DNA of 60,000 bases from Glandiceps talaboti (Eukaryota > Hemichordata > Enteropneusta > Spengelidae): the NCBI RefSeq assembly GCF_964340395.1, contig NC_135550.1, forward strand, positions 31,925,176 to 31,985,175. The letters are read 5' to 3'. Both the position numbers and the translations under genes were made by a program. Shown here in pieces: positions 37,332-48,454 of this stretch (its first letter is position 1; each line of letters opens with the position of its first letter). The notes under the pieces are model-generated. The model saw only the letters and a list, made by a program, of their open reading frames with translations, did no database searches and was not told the origin of the DNA.

Positions 37332-40300
37332 GGATCTATTTCATAATCATGCTGTGTCCCTTATTCTCTTAGTACAGGAAACAATTTGTGGTCATGAATA
37401 ACCACTTATAAGAAAATTTGAATCAACAAAGGAAATATAGAGAGATGGGAAGGGAGATAGCGTTCTGAAAACACGCGTGTTTATTCCTGTTATTTTCTTA
37501 CTCATGATATCTTAGTTCGTGAGAGAGGAAGAACACGCTCGTCGTGGATACCAGACAGATGTGTCGAAGCAGATACTTATCGATAATGAAAATAAAGAGG
37601 ATTTAGAATTTGTGATGAAGGACACGGCAAGTGGATGGAAATCCAGGACAAATTTAATTCAGGTCAGTGCTTTGTATCTTTTTGAGGGAAAGGAAACGCG
37701 TAAACGTGCTGCTTGTCCAGAGTCTAAATGAACGATTCGGATATAAAATATACTTCGTTATGTAAAAATTTAGTCTTTGATTTGATTTATTTGTTCGATA
37801 TTAACAGATTCAGAAAACGGCAACTTCATTTTTGACAATTTTTACAAAATGATACAAGTATAACCACACCCATCCCAACCAATGATATGTGTGAATATCT
37901 TCTCTTCTTCCCCTCACAACAAGTACGAATACACAATTCTGAAAAGTTGTAGTTAAGTGTAGAGGAACGATTTTACACAATTAAATAATTTGGAAAGGGG
38001 TGTCAAATTTTCGAGTTTTGATTTGCAAGGGTTGAAGATTTGGCTATTCAAGGTTCACCCCTGTTGCAACCCATGTATGTATGTATGTATGTATGTATGT
38101 ATGTATGTATGTATGTATGTATGTATGTATGTATGTTTTGAATTGTCTTTATATGGTGGGTATCGACCACCAGTTGACAACTTATATTATACATGTCGAC
38201 ATTTTAGACTAAGCCTTCATTCATAAGCGTATAGGTATATGTATCGAATGTAACTTAATGCCCGAATATAATAATTTGATCGAGAGAATTTTATCTAAGC
38301 GGAAGTTGCAGAAGTTGAAGTACAAAAATCAGTGCAACATTTTACAAGGGTTAACTGGAAGTGTGATCGAATTCATAGAAACATGCTATAATAACTAAAC
38401 AAACGCCTCCAATACTTAGAATGAAAGAGGAAGTCAATATAATGATATAAATGACCACTACTACATCATTTGGAGACACATGAAGTGGGTGGGTGGGAGA
38501 TCACTTTGGAAAACGACAAGATAAGTGTCATTTTGATGCTATGAAATGATTCCTTAACAACCATAATTTGTCAAAATTTTCTTCTGCGGGAGGGGGATAT
38601 TGGTACCATTATTATGTAATATTATTTAATTATTATTATCATCATCGTTATTCATTTATTAGTCCTCAAGGGATAAATAGTTTACAGCTCACAACTGGAC
38701 AGAAAAATGAAAACGATATACAAAAAAAACCCTGAAAAGGGGCGTGTAAAAACAAAAACAAGCTACACAAATACTCGTGCAAATGTGCACTATTTCTCAA
38801 ATAAAGAATTCAACCATTGAATACTTGGTTATATAGTAATTAAGAATGGCTGTTCGTGTATAGTTACTGTAGCTTTCATTTTCTTTAAGTTCATTGATCA
38901 GCATACACAGCAGTTGTAACTTAGTAATGTTTAAACTTGACATTTGTGTTTTAATCAATTTGTCATCATAAAAAAAACACTTCTGAAACAATTGTGAAAG
39001 CCTTATTGTATTTGCTACATCTGAATGTATTAACTATCATTAACGGAAACGATAAAACATTGTAAATAATGTACAAATATATAAAATACACTGCACAGAA
39101 AGCTGTATTTGATCCCATAATTGTTAAGGTCATATTTTACTGCAGTTCATGTAATTAGTCTCTCATTTGTGTGTACTGAGATACCCTGTGGAAATGACAC
39201 GTTCCATAGATTCTAGATAAACATCTACAGTTAAAACAACAGTTGTACCAAAAGTAATCTAGTCTCTAGTCTCTTATAACAATAACTTCATGTTAAAATA
39301 TGCATGGGGGTCATTCTGGAAAATGTGGTCTTTACTGGGGATCACTTTGGCTTTGGTCATCGGGGTGGGAGAGGGGGGGGGGTTCAGATTGAGAAAAGGC
39401 ATGTTCAACTTCAAAACACCGGCCCCCCCACAGTCAGTTAAAAATGAACGAAAAAATCAATTTTTATCACTCTCTTTACGACTATAGCAATATACTTCTC
39501 TTTTTTTTATCTTACACCAAACGAAAATTCAAAATTGCCCTTTTAAACTCTGTATGTTTGGCAGTTTTAGGGTTTACACCTTCGCTCATACAATATAATT
39601 TATGACGTTGCCTTGCTACGTCACTTTTCACTTTTCTAGAAACTTGCTATAGCCATGTTACAGCACGGATCGTACGGAACAGTCAGTTACACCCTCTCGA
39701 AGCTTGAGGAAAAGGTGAAACTTTACACTTTCCATTGCACTCTAGAGTATTTTCAACGTCAAAACGAACTTTGCAACGAAACCATGCCCCAGTCCATTGA
39801 GGTCGCCATCAACGACGAAACGGTAAGGAAAGCTTAACTCTTTGATCAGTATTATAGAGTTATCAGAACACATTGAATAACTCGATGCGTTGGTTAATAT
39901 GATACATGTATACAACACTAGGCAAACGTCAGATAGAAGGGCGCATCTATTGTATATGCCAAAATTCAACCGAGTTTTAAACCCAAATGAGAGCCATACT
40001 AAAATGCGAATTTCAAAAAAGCAAGCCTGAGCTGAGAAGAGGATTGACGTTCTTTCACGATATAATCATATAATGTAAATTATATTTCAATAAAGACAGA
40101 AAAGTAATTACATTTATGTGTCTCTGAGTCCCACTTCAAATTTAGGGGATTAGTCATTATTAAATAGTCGTGGATATACATCACACATGGTTATTGTTCG
40201 ACATTGCTCATCATCACAACGCACTTTCACTTATATTTCCATATTTTTCGTACATATTTTTCAATGTTAGTTTATGTATCCATTTTAACCTTACAACAGG

Positions 40301-40737
40301 AGGATTCCATGACAACGAGGGCTGAAGAATCAGAGTTAAAATTTCAAAAGAAATGCAGAGTAGATCCTCATCTTGGTTATCAAATCTGTCTTGATATCAG
40401 TTACAAACTGGATCCAGAATGTCAGTTGGGGTTAGACTGGAGACTTCTGGGAGACAAAGTCGGCCTTGACATCAACCACATACACATGTTAGAAGAGAGG
40501 TATAGACGACGTCTGATCAAAAGTCCAACTATTGAGGTTCTCAAATTTTGGGGTGCACAGAAGAGGGAAGCGTCAACCGATTGCTTAGTTGAGTTAGAAG
40601 ACATATTGCGCACTTTAGGGCGACCCGACGCAGCTGATATCGTCCAGGCTGCCATTGTAAAAGCAAAGCAGCTTCATTGTCAATGTAACCAAGAGACGCA
40701 AGAAACCATGGTTATGGATGAACCACGTGACATGTAG
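30213..40737 (+). CDS. UNC5CL-like receptor: TM, ZU5, UPA and death domain (copy 1)
   Basis: Exons: 30,213-30,284 (signal peptide, IIYVLVVFGL core), 31,498-31,544 (Thr-rich), 33,214-33,394 (TM segment FYVLLPVVFVVGLFFGMCC), 34,622-34,678, about 34,769-34,824/28, 35,842-36,867 (ZU5), 37,516-37,662 and 39,640-39,822 (UPA), 40,300-40,737 (death domain, TAG). Total about 735 aa. ZU5 shows AGLFAFDGGHLTLDEMDIDL and IPPGA. The death domain has LDPECQLGLDWRLLGDKVGL and EVLKFWGAQ. It lacks the Ig and TSP1 repeats of netrin receptors, so it resembles UNC5CL/ZUD, a death-domain protein reported to act in NF-kB/JNK signalling. The border of the 34.77-kb exon is uncertain: GTGTGT at 34,825 leaves phase 2, whereas the next exon needs phase 0. 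It is paralogous to the gene at 56,943. Confidence 0.85.
31797..31879. repeat. (CTGT)n microsatellite
   Basis: About 20 pure CTGT units in an intron of the UNC5CL-like gene. Confidence 0.98.
31900..32710. repeat. Head-to-head array of about 130-bp AT-rich units around a hairpin
   Basis: Left of 32,126 the unit reads forward (AATCATTAATTATGCAAATT at about 31,944 and a TTATTTATGCAAAT copy at about 32,051). Right of 32,152 it is reversed (TTTGCATAATT at about 32,177; ATAATTAATGATTTTCGGTA at about 32,637, followed by GCAATATCTTAAG). The centre is a perfect 11-bp stem with loop TTTCG at 32,126-32,152 (TGTGTACCAAG and complement). The same unit makes up 55,010-55,580. Confidence 0.75.
33470..34390. 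repeat. Trinucleotide array (ACC/ATC/ACT)n with internal longer period
   Basis: Almost continuous ACC, ATC and ACT triplets, directly after exon 33,214-33,394. Between about 34,025 and 34,330 a 55-65 bp higher-order unit with ACTATTTCAACAACAACTTA repeats five times. Thr- or His-rich reading frames are artefacts of triplet period. Confidence 0.96.
36985..37331. repeat. Compound (CTGT)n(CCGT)n(GGCT)n microsatellite
   Basis: A tetranucleotide array whose unit changes in blocks (CTGT, GGCT, CCGT, CTGT, GGCT), duplicated as a larger pattern. It lies in the intron after the ZU5 exon. Ser/Val/Cys/Leu ORFs are spurious. Confidence 0.98.
38073..38136. repeat. (ATGT)n microsatellite
   Basis: About 16 units of ATGT in an intron of the UNC5CL-like gene. 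Confidence 0.97.
39120..39480 (+). repeat. Dispersed repeat family R1, copy at 39 kb
   Basis: Matches the minus strand of 9,960-10,350 over several hundred bases, including the 23-base identity at 39,201-39,223 and the segment GGCATGTTCAACTTC versus CTATGTTCAACTC. Contains G runs near 39,371-39,380 and C runs near 39,423. Intronic, about 160 bp before exon 39,640. Confidence 0.75.
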
Positions 40738-40997
40738 AAGATGAAAGAGTTATAGATCTTCAACTTGAACAGTAATCAACTGAATTATGTACTTTGTATG
40801 CAACGATTGAAAATTTTAATCTTAATTTATCTATAAGTCTTAGACTAGACAAACCAAATATTAATGAGTTTGTAATTGGTAAGCCATGCCTTTTGACATA
40901 GCACAAAGGTTGTTGGCGCCTGTACAGTGTAACTGTGCTGATTATTCATTCAAACCAGAGCTGTTATTTCTTCCGCTTTACTACGAAATAACTGGTA

Positions 40998-41318
40998 GGG
41001 CACGTACTGGACGGTGTCGTAAAAGAGGCCGTGGTTTGCGACGATGCTTAGGGCACGTACTGGACGGTGTCGTAAAAGAGGCCGTGGTTTGCGACGATGC
41101 TTAGGGCACGTACTGGACGGTGTCGTAAAAGAGGCCGTGTGGTTTGCGACGATGCTTAGGTCACGTACTGGACGGTGTCGTAAAAGAGGCCGTGGTTTGC
41201 GACGATGCTTAGGGCACGTACTGGACGGTGTCGTAAAAGAGGCCGTGTGGTTTGCGACGATGCTTAGGGCACGTACTGGACGGTGTCGTAAAAGAGGCCG
41301 TGGTTTGCCACGATGTGA
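40998..41318. repeat. 53/55-bp CpG-rich tandem repeat
   Basis: Six copies of a unit beginning GGGCACGTACTGGACGGTGT with five or more CpG sites. Some copies carry an extra TG (GTGTGG). Open in one frame (repeating GRCRKRGRG) but with no start context, and it lies about 260 bp past the UNC5CL-like stop, so non-coding or 3' UTR. Confidence 0.93.
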
Positions 41319-41365
41319 TTATTGGGATACAACTAGATAAATGTACTTGTACAACATACCATACC

Positions 41366-41480
<115 letters not shown>

Positions 41481-41864
41481 AACAATAATGAAAACGACAT
41501 CGTGATCGAAAGCGGAAGAGTCAGCAATTATTATCAGATAACATTTTTAATGGCATTTTTCTATTGTATTTTTGTTGGCATGGTGATGTGAGTTGCCCCA
41601 GTAATATATCCAAATGGGTGTCATGAGATTCATGTGTACTTGCTATTCATAAAGAGTATACTAGTCGTATTATAAATATACGGTTACCGAAATCCGTACT
41701 TCTCATGAAATAAACGTTCACTGACAAATTACTATCATTATATGGAATACCATACGGCTGTTTCACAATCAATACTTCATTTATATATGTTCGTAACAGG
41801 TTAAAATGTTAAAATACTCCCTCATTAGTAGTTCAGGAAATAAATTAATAATTCTACTCTTAGG

Positions 41865-41965
41865 GAGCATTCGTTTTTTACGGGGAGGGCCCGGGGGGGG
41901 GGGTCGGTGGAATTCGGGGGGGGGGGTCAAATTTTATATCCAATGGTTTTGGAGGGGGGGTTACT
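41865..41965 (+). repeat. G-run repeat, left flank of SAP-like ORF
   Basis: Three G runs of eight or more with TCAAATTTTA and TTACTTTTTA spacers. GTCGGTGGAATT at 41,903-41,914 is inverted exactly at 42,658-42,669. Also a potential G-quadruplex. Confidence 0.7.
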
Positions 41966-41994
41966 TTTTACAACAGATTTGTATGGAATCATAG

Positions 41995-42462
41995 AAGAAG
42001 CGAAACCAAGCTAATGCTGTGGATCAACCACGACAGTATGACAGCCATGACTGGAATGCACTGTACAGAAACAGTGAATTACGTAAGCTGAAAGTTTCTG
42101 ACCTGGACATGTACATGAACAGACATAAATTGACAACTGAGAGAAAGATGCTAAAAAAAGACAAACTGAAAATAGTTGAAGCACACATTGGCAGGCAGCT
42201 GTGTCAAACAACACTGGAAAGTCTGAGAGTGAACCATGAGAGGGATAAAGAGGAGGAGGAGAGCGATGAAGAGGATGAGATGGACGAAGACAGTGAATCA
42301 GAAGATGGACATGTAGTGATACATGAATTGGGTGAATCAGAGGAAAGTGACTCGGAAAGTGACTCTGAAAGTGATAGCAGTGACATTGAAAATGAACTCT
42401 TTCACACAACAAGATCAGGCAGACAGTGTACTACTTGGAAGTCACGGAACTACATGGACTAG
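41995..42462 (+). CDS. Acidic protein C-terminus with SAP-like helix region (unrecognised)
   Basis: The frame is open after TAG at 41,992 and closes at 42,462. There is no in-frame ATG before DWNALY, so this is probably a last exon or a decayed ORF rather than a whole gene. The N-terminal third (about 50 residues, with LRKLKVSDLDMYMNRHKL and a Lys-rich helix) looks like a SAP/HeH-type nucleic-acid-binding helix pair. Then comes a Glu/Asp/Ser tract of about 60 residues with repeated ESDSESD, and a C-terminus with TTRSGRQCTTWK. It sits between G-run repeats that are inverted at their outer ends, so it may belong to a mobile or repeat-borne gene. Function not known. A Ser-rich antisense frame at 42,204-42,386 is a shadow. 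Confidence 0.45.
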   Translation, partial: KKRNQANAVDQPRQYDSHDWNALYRNSELRKLKVSDLDMYMNRHKLTTERKMLKKDKLKIVEAHIGRQLCQTTLESLRVNHERDKEEEESDEEDEMDEDSESEDGHVVIHELGESEESDSESDSESDSSDIENELFHTTRSGRQCTTWKSRNYMD

Positions 42463-42549
42463 GTTTCATGGTCCATTATGTGATATGTCGAACAAACACT
42501 CATATAAGTCAAGTGTTTCATAAATCTATTATAAATCAAGTGAAAATTT

Positions 42550-42670
42550 TTTATAGGAGGTGGGGTCACATTTTACAATTGATGGATTTAGGGGAGGTCA
42601 AATTTTAGAAAAGTAATTTTTAGGGGGGGTTGCTTTTTACATTTAATTCATACCTCAAATTCCACCGACA
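42550..42670 (+). repeat. G-run repeat, right flank of SAP-like ORF
   Basis: GGTGGGGTCACATTTTACAA, GGGGAGGTCAAATTTTAG and GGGGGGGTTGCTTTTTACA recall the left flank in the same orientation. Ends at AATTCCACCGAC (42,658-42,669), the inverse of 41,903-41,914. Confidence 0.65.
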
Positions 42671-43046
42671 TTACAGCATAGTGGCCTTAGTAGCAGTACT
42701 ATTACATCACAGTTACGGACACTACCATTTTGTGTGACATGTTTTAGAAGCCTTTGATGTTGTCCTACATGCAGTATCACATAGTTTTAAAATCTATTTT
42801 GTTTACGATATTATCAAATTTTTAGATCATCTGTATTGTAGTAAGAGGATAAACTGCATAGAGACGATATACGTTGTACAACTGGAACATAGATTTTATT
42901 TATCAAAGCCCTGAGTTCGGCCTCACGGCGGCAGCACTACAAAGCCAGAGCCAGGAGAGATGCTCACCGCTCCACGGTCAAAATCCAAGTCCTCAAACCT
43001 GCGACGCCATGGTCGTAACAATAATTGATAAGTTAGCCTCCAGAGT

Positions 43047-43465
43047 TTGCCAATAAAATTTACCTCTGTACTGGTGAGGGAAAAATTGTCGCTTGAAGAA
43101 TTATCGAAATGTGAACTGAAGAGCAAATTACTCGGCAAGATTAACCAAAGTTTGAAATTTCTAAACATTCTGTCTCTTTTAACTGTATACATACAAAGGC
43201 CATCTGAAAAGATATATTGTAAATGTTGTAGGAAGATCACTTAGGATCTCTTCAACACCCTCAACATTTTTTGGCTGACTTTGGATGATCCAGGGGAACG
43301 AGTCATTTTAAAATGTTCAAAGTTTTCTGATTGAATCCCATCTTTCACAGGTCTTGTTTTACTTCTTAAGAAATTATATGAAATTGAATTGTATCTTGCA
43401 AGAATTAATGACAAGCTAGACATCCATCCTGGTCTCCACTTCCTTAATGGTTTCTTGATTTTGTA
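43047..43465 (+). pseudogene. Possible degenerate coding remnant, unrecognised
   Basis: One frame runs for about 139 codons from 43,047 with only two stops (TAG near 43,242 and TGA near 43,334). It reads protein-like: EKLSLEELSKCELKSKLL, then FWLTLDDPGERVILKCSKF, then LLLKKLYEIELYLARINDKL. TTTCACAG/GTCTTG at about 43,350 could be an acceptor and ATTTT/GTAAGC at about 43,463 a donor, so spliced exons are an alternative. No family was recognised. Confidence 0.25.
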
Positions 43466-43470
43466 AGCAC

Positions 43471-44165
43471 AGACTTTATATTGTACAATTGTATACATTA
43501 TCATTAGATATATAGACTTTATATTTTACAATTGTATACATTATCATTAGATATATAGATTTCATATTTTACTATTGTATACATTATCATTAGATACACA
43601 GACTTCATACTTTTACAATTGTATACATTATCATTAGATATATAGACTTTATATTTTACAATTGTATACATTATCATTAGATATATAGATTTCATATTTT
43701 ACTATTGTATACATTATCATTAGATATACAGCCTTTATATTTTACAATTGTATACATTATCATTAGATATATAGACTTCATACTTTTACAATTGTATACA
43801 TTATCATTAGATACACAGACTTCATACTTTTACAATTGTATACATTATCATTAGATATACAGACTTTATATTTTACAATTGTATACATTATCATTAGATA
43901 TACAGACTTCATACTTTTACAATTGTATACATTATCATTAGATATACAGACTTCATACTTTTACAATTGTATACATTATCATTAGATATACAGACTTCAT
44001 ACTTTTACAATTGTATACATTATCATTAGATATACAGACTTTATATTTTACAATTGTATACATTATCATTAGATATACAGCCTTTATATTTTACTATTGT
44101 ATACATTATCAATAGATAATTATATAGACTTCATACTTTTACAATTGTATACATTATCTTTAGAC
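43471..44165. repeat. 43/44-bp AT-rich minisatellite
   Basis: About 16 copies of a unit containing TTTACAATTGTATACATTAT followed by CATTAGATATA and AGACTT. TTATATTTTACAATT and TCATACTTTTACAATT variants alternate. Confidence 0.95.
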
Positions 44166-44374
44166 ATATGGACTTATTTCACGTTTCAAATATATTACAA
44201 ATCACATTTTGTCATACCAATTTCTGTTATTCAATATTGTGACAGCATCAATGCCTTTTTGGGGACATAACGATATTGACACGGGCCCGGAAACCTTGCT
44301 GCAAAGTTGTTATATATGGGCGTTGTTTAATGCTGTATATTTTAATATGAGGTATACAAAGTCGCAGTATTCTA

Positions 44375-44830
44375 CTTACTGTAGCACACTTAGACACCAC
44401 TTGCAATTCTCGCTATCTGCAATACAATTCTATGCATCGCTAAGGAGTCAAATGGAACGCAGTCTCGCGACCGCGCTTGCATTTGTTGACACCTACACTT
44501 CTGGTCGCCTATGTCAATACACGTGAATGTTTCTTCCAAACAGTTTAATTGTAACAAATAAGATAAACGCAAGTTTTAAGCTCATATAATTATGGAGGTG
44601 GGAAATTTAAATATGTACAGTATCTTTCCAGGGCAAAATTACAAGAGATGTCTACAACTGAAAATCGGAAAGAAATATTCCTGTGTATTAGCATAGCCGA
44701 CCGGAATTGTAGTTGTCGACATTACAACGCGTTGTCGCGCGACTTCGTTCCATTTGACTCCACAGTGATGTGTAGAATTGTATTGCAGGTAGCGAGCATT
44801 AACCCAACTCAAACTTGGTATCAACTCAAA
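44375..44830. repeat. Inverted duplication with matching ORF-like arms
   Basis: The minus strand of about 44,390-44,570 and the plus strand of about 44,650-44,815 match (GTTCCATTTGACTCC, then AGAATTGTATTGCAG, then TAGCGAG in both). Peptides read from the arms also align: SRDCVPFDSLAMHRIVLQIA versus SRDFVPFDSTVMCRIVLQVA. The spacer is about 80 bp. Confidence 0.7.
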
Positions 44831-44869
44831 CTTGGTATCAAATATAATCCGTAGTTTATCATACGTATC

Positions 44870-45930
44870 AAAAGTGTTCGAGAATTCTCTACTATGCAAT
44901 GGACTGTTTTAACAGCACCAGAAGACAATTGTAATGTTACAGAAAACATGCATGCATCGACATAATAAAATCATTTTAAAATACTTCAATCGATGTTTTA
45001 TGTAAGTATTTTCACCTGAGTAAAAAGCTTATACACTCAGCTTGTGCCACTTTAAAGTGGCCATATTGATTGGTATTTATTTTGGATTTTTTAATTCAGA
45101 AAACAATCTGAACATGGCTCTCTACTTGAAAAAACATGATGTCTACCTATACTTAGATGCATGTTTGCTTTAGCCATCTTATGAATACATCGTTCTATAC
45201 TTGATTTGTGTCTTCGTGTCAACTCCTTAGAGAGGTCCACAAGTGTCTCTGTTGCAATCAAGCTACCTTTGTATTTGCCTTTGTATTGGGACGGTCAACG
45301 AAGTTTGGTCTAAGCAGTCCCGGAGTTCCGCCAATACAGAATGTTCTCGTACTAGTATATCCGACGTCATTTACAGTGCGGGCTAGCTAACTTTGGAAAA
45401 TAGTTATATTTCCAGAACTTGTGGTAGATATTTATTGCAGCTTTTTGCAATGTGTTTAGTTACAAACATAGAGACTTGGTCTATATTGTTTCACATTGAT
45501 TTTTTCAAGTAGGAAGCCATGATAAAATTGTTTTATAATTTAAAACCCAATCTCTCATCCGTATTCAATGGTCTAGTAAGTATTGGGTTGGAGGTGTGGT
45601 TGAACTTATTGTACCTATAATGCATACATTTATACCCCTAGTCTAGTTCCTCTTATACCGTATCTTTACGATTTACACCTTCACTCCACTCCACAGTTTA
45701 GATAGAGACCACGTTGGCACCCAGACTATTCTACCCCGGACAAGAGAGCATGTTTGAATACCCCACTAAAGATGTCATTCGATTTATCTGTAAAGAATGA
45801 AACTTGGATCTTTTCCGAATTCCCGAAATTTGATAGCATGTCGCTAGCGTCTACGCTTTTACCAATAAATAGTCAAAAAATCACAAACCCACTGTCCAAA
45901 ACACACTTATATAAGTTCTTTATTTGCAAT
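44870..45930. other. Intergenic, no gene seen
   Basis: Unique AT-rich sequence. No splice-supported coding or recognisable repeat was found. Confidence 0.4.
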
Positions 45931-45934
45931 AACA

Positions 45935-45938
45935 CAAA

Positions 45939-45989
<51 letters not shown>

Positions 45990-46960
45990 ATACAAATCAA
46001 AAGAAAATAATGAAAATGACAAATGCGACTGGGTGCTGGAAGATAGCTAATGAAAAGCTAGTAGGTGTCCAGTCACCCATCCCCCCCCCCACCCCCCCCC
46101 CCCCCGGGCTCATGAAAAGTATAAATTAATCAGAAAAAAGAAGAATACATGTACGTAGGTATATACATTTCGGGTGTGAAAAATACATTAAATACAAATA
46201 AAATTACATTAGAATAATACAATCTCTGAGGGCACGCTTGAAACGATTTCTTATCTGGATATGTTTAATTGATGCAGGTAAGCTATTCCAAAATTTAGCT
46301 CCATGGTAACTAAGTGAAAATTGACGCAGCCGAAGATTTCTTTTTGGAATAAGGACATGAGAGTGTGCTGTAGATCTAGTGTTGTAGCCATGACTTGGAA
46401 AACTGAAATAGTCTGTGAATTTGTGAGGTAATCTGTCTGTTAAGAGGTCATACATGAATATCCCAACCTGGTAATTAAATTGTTGGTAAATGTTCAAAAT
46501 ATTTAATTCCTTGAATAGTGGTTCACTGGGAGTTCGTGGAGGACTGAAGGTCGTTACACGCACTAACCTATTTAGGAGCTTATGGAGAGGGACTAAAGCA
46601 GAGGAGTGCTTCCCCAAACTTCAAGGCAATATGAAATATGGGGAAGGACAAGAGAGTTAAACAATAAAAGCAGAACATGCCTTGGAACAAAGTGTCTAAG
46701 TTTGGCAATTATTCCAATTTTGGGACTGATCCTTGCACAGATATCGTTTATGTGTGATTTCCACGTCAAATGGCAGTCAAGGGTAATGCCTAAATGTGAT
46801 ACCTGTTCAGTCTCTTTAACTTCTTTTGTGTTATAAAAATTAACCAGTTCCGATGAAATGAGCTTTAATGTGTGGAAAAGAGAATGTAATTAGTTTTATC
46901 CTGGTTAATGGTTAATTTGTTTGCAGAACACCCGTCCTCAAGAGTGTGACATGAAAAGCA
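45935..46960 (-). mobile_element. 5'-truncated non-LTR retrotransposon (C-terminal RT part)
   Basis: Minus strand: NKLTINQDKTNYILFSTH, then EQVSHLGITLDCHLTWKSHI, RHFVPRHVLLLLFNSLVLPH, ISYCLEVWGS, and from 46,617 the tail GYNTRSTAHSHVLIPKRNLR and HGAKFWNSLPASIK, ending near 46,204. These are the thumb/C-terminal motifs typical of CR1/L2/Jockey-group LINEs. Truncation is near 46,955; one in-frame stop follows FSTH. The 3' tail runs through a C-rich tract (46,080-46,105) to an (ATTT)n tail, read as (AAAT)n at 45,937-45,991. Confidence 0.8.
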
Positions 46961-47895
46961 GAGAAGTGACATGTAAAATGCCTTACTTTTTACTTACATT
47001 GTATTTCAAAAGTAAATTATCCAATCGAACGCTCATTAGTCTGCACACCGTTTCAGAATGACGAATGGCGTCCACCCCTGTTAAACCTGGCATACCCTAT
47101 ATTTCAAAAGCGAGGAGATGGCTACCTATGCTCTCGCGATGTAAAAACTTCATCCAATCAGTGAACCCCAGCTGCTATAGTGACGTAAACAGTGTATAAG
47201 TAGCATTCTGAGCTGACAAATACCTTCTGTAGCAGACGTCAAATGACGGGCTACACGTAGTAATTGTAAATGCGTTTTTGTTATTTTTCTTCTATTCAAC
47301 GTCTTAATCTTTTATATCAAAGTTCGGATATATAACTGTAAATTTCCTTCGGATACTTGCAGGAAAACGCCTAAAGTACCGACAAGTTTGGAAAATTTGT
47401 CCTAACATCGATATTACCGGATAACTATACGGACCATTAGAATTAGAATTAGAATTAGTTTGTTTATATAGCGACCATTGCAAATATCGAAAGATTTATT
47501 GCATAGTTGTGTAATCATTAACTTTCTCTTTGCTTTCTTTCTGTATTTATACCCTTTAGCTGTCAAAATGTTGACTCAGTGTGTTTGACATGTACAGGAG
47601 TTTCTGTCTTTATTGCTTACGATAAAAGGAAAGTGAGTAGCGAAAATCACTCCCAGAAGACTTAATTCTAAGGTAAACTGTTCCAAAATACAGTACCTGT
47701 ATAGGAATTTGCAAATTTATTACGAGTGCTATAGTTGTGAGTAGGAAACGTACAGTAATCTGTGATATGTTGAGGTAAGTTACAATTGATTAAATTAAAC
47801 ATGAATGTACATATTTGTAGCCTATGAAGTTTGAAAATATCCAGAATATGTTTGTTGTGCGGTTTCCTTTTATTATTGTTGTAATTGTATATCTA
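46960..47895. other. Intergenic with a retroposon-tail-like motif
   Basis: Mostly unique. At 47,439-47,475 a (GAATTA)n tract followed by TTTGTTTATATAGCGACC resembles the end of a retroposon; compare TTTATTTATAAAGCG at 59,884. No gene seen. Confidence 0.4.
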
Positions 47896-48005
47896 TATTT
47901 GAGGTTGGGGTGGTGGGGAGGGTTCAGAGGGGGGGGGGGTCGCCTCAAATTTTTAGTGAATATTAAAGAAGGGGGAGGGGGGTCATCACTTTTTTTTTTA
48001 CAAAA
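47896..48005. repeat. G-run repeat at 47.9 kb
   Basis: Clustered G runs (GGGGTGGTGGGGAGGG, then a run of about 10, then GGGGGAGGGGGG) with TCAAATTTTTAG-type spacers as at 41.9 kb. Possible G-quadruplex. Confidence 0.7.
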
Positions 48006-48454
48006 CGGATCAAGGGAAGAGTTAATGTAAAAGGTCAGTGGACAATTAAATATATGACAGCATAGACCCACGGTCATATTGACAACACACACACAGTTAC
48101 AGTTACAGAACATGTCATGTAAATGCTTGGCTGTTTCAAAATCAGTGCTTCACTTATACTACACTTTGGGGCAAAGGTGAACTTGAAGGTTTGGTAATGG
48201 TAATCTTCGTCACTATGAACTTGTCAGAAGGGATTAATACACTTTCTATTTTGGACACTACATGTTATTGACACTACAAATCACCACATCTCATCAGATT
48301 CCAGTTTCTATTATACACTCGGTATGACCACCTAAAGTTCTCTAACATACCGGTGACTTTACTATACATGCAATATTAATGCCACTATACCAATGTTATG
48401 GGGCCATTGTTATGTGACATGGGAAACTCATTTAAAACTTACATTTACATATAT

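Noticed and set aside
41044-41340. Arg/Gly-rich repetitive frame (GRCRKRGRG)
   Set aside because: Arises from the 53/55-bp tandem repeat, with frame changes between 53- and 55-bp units.
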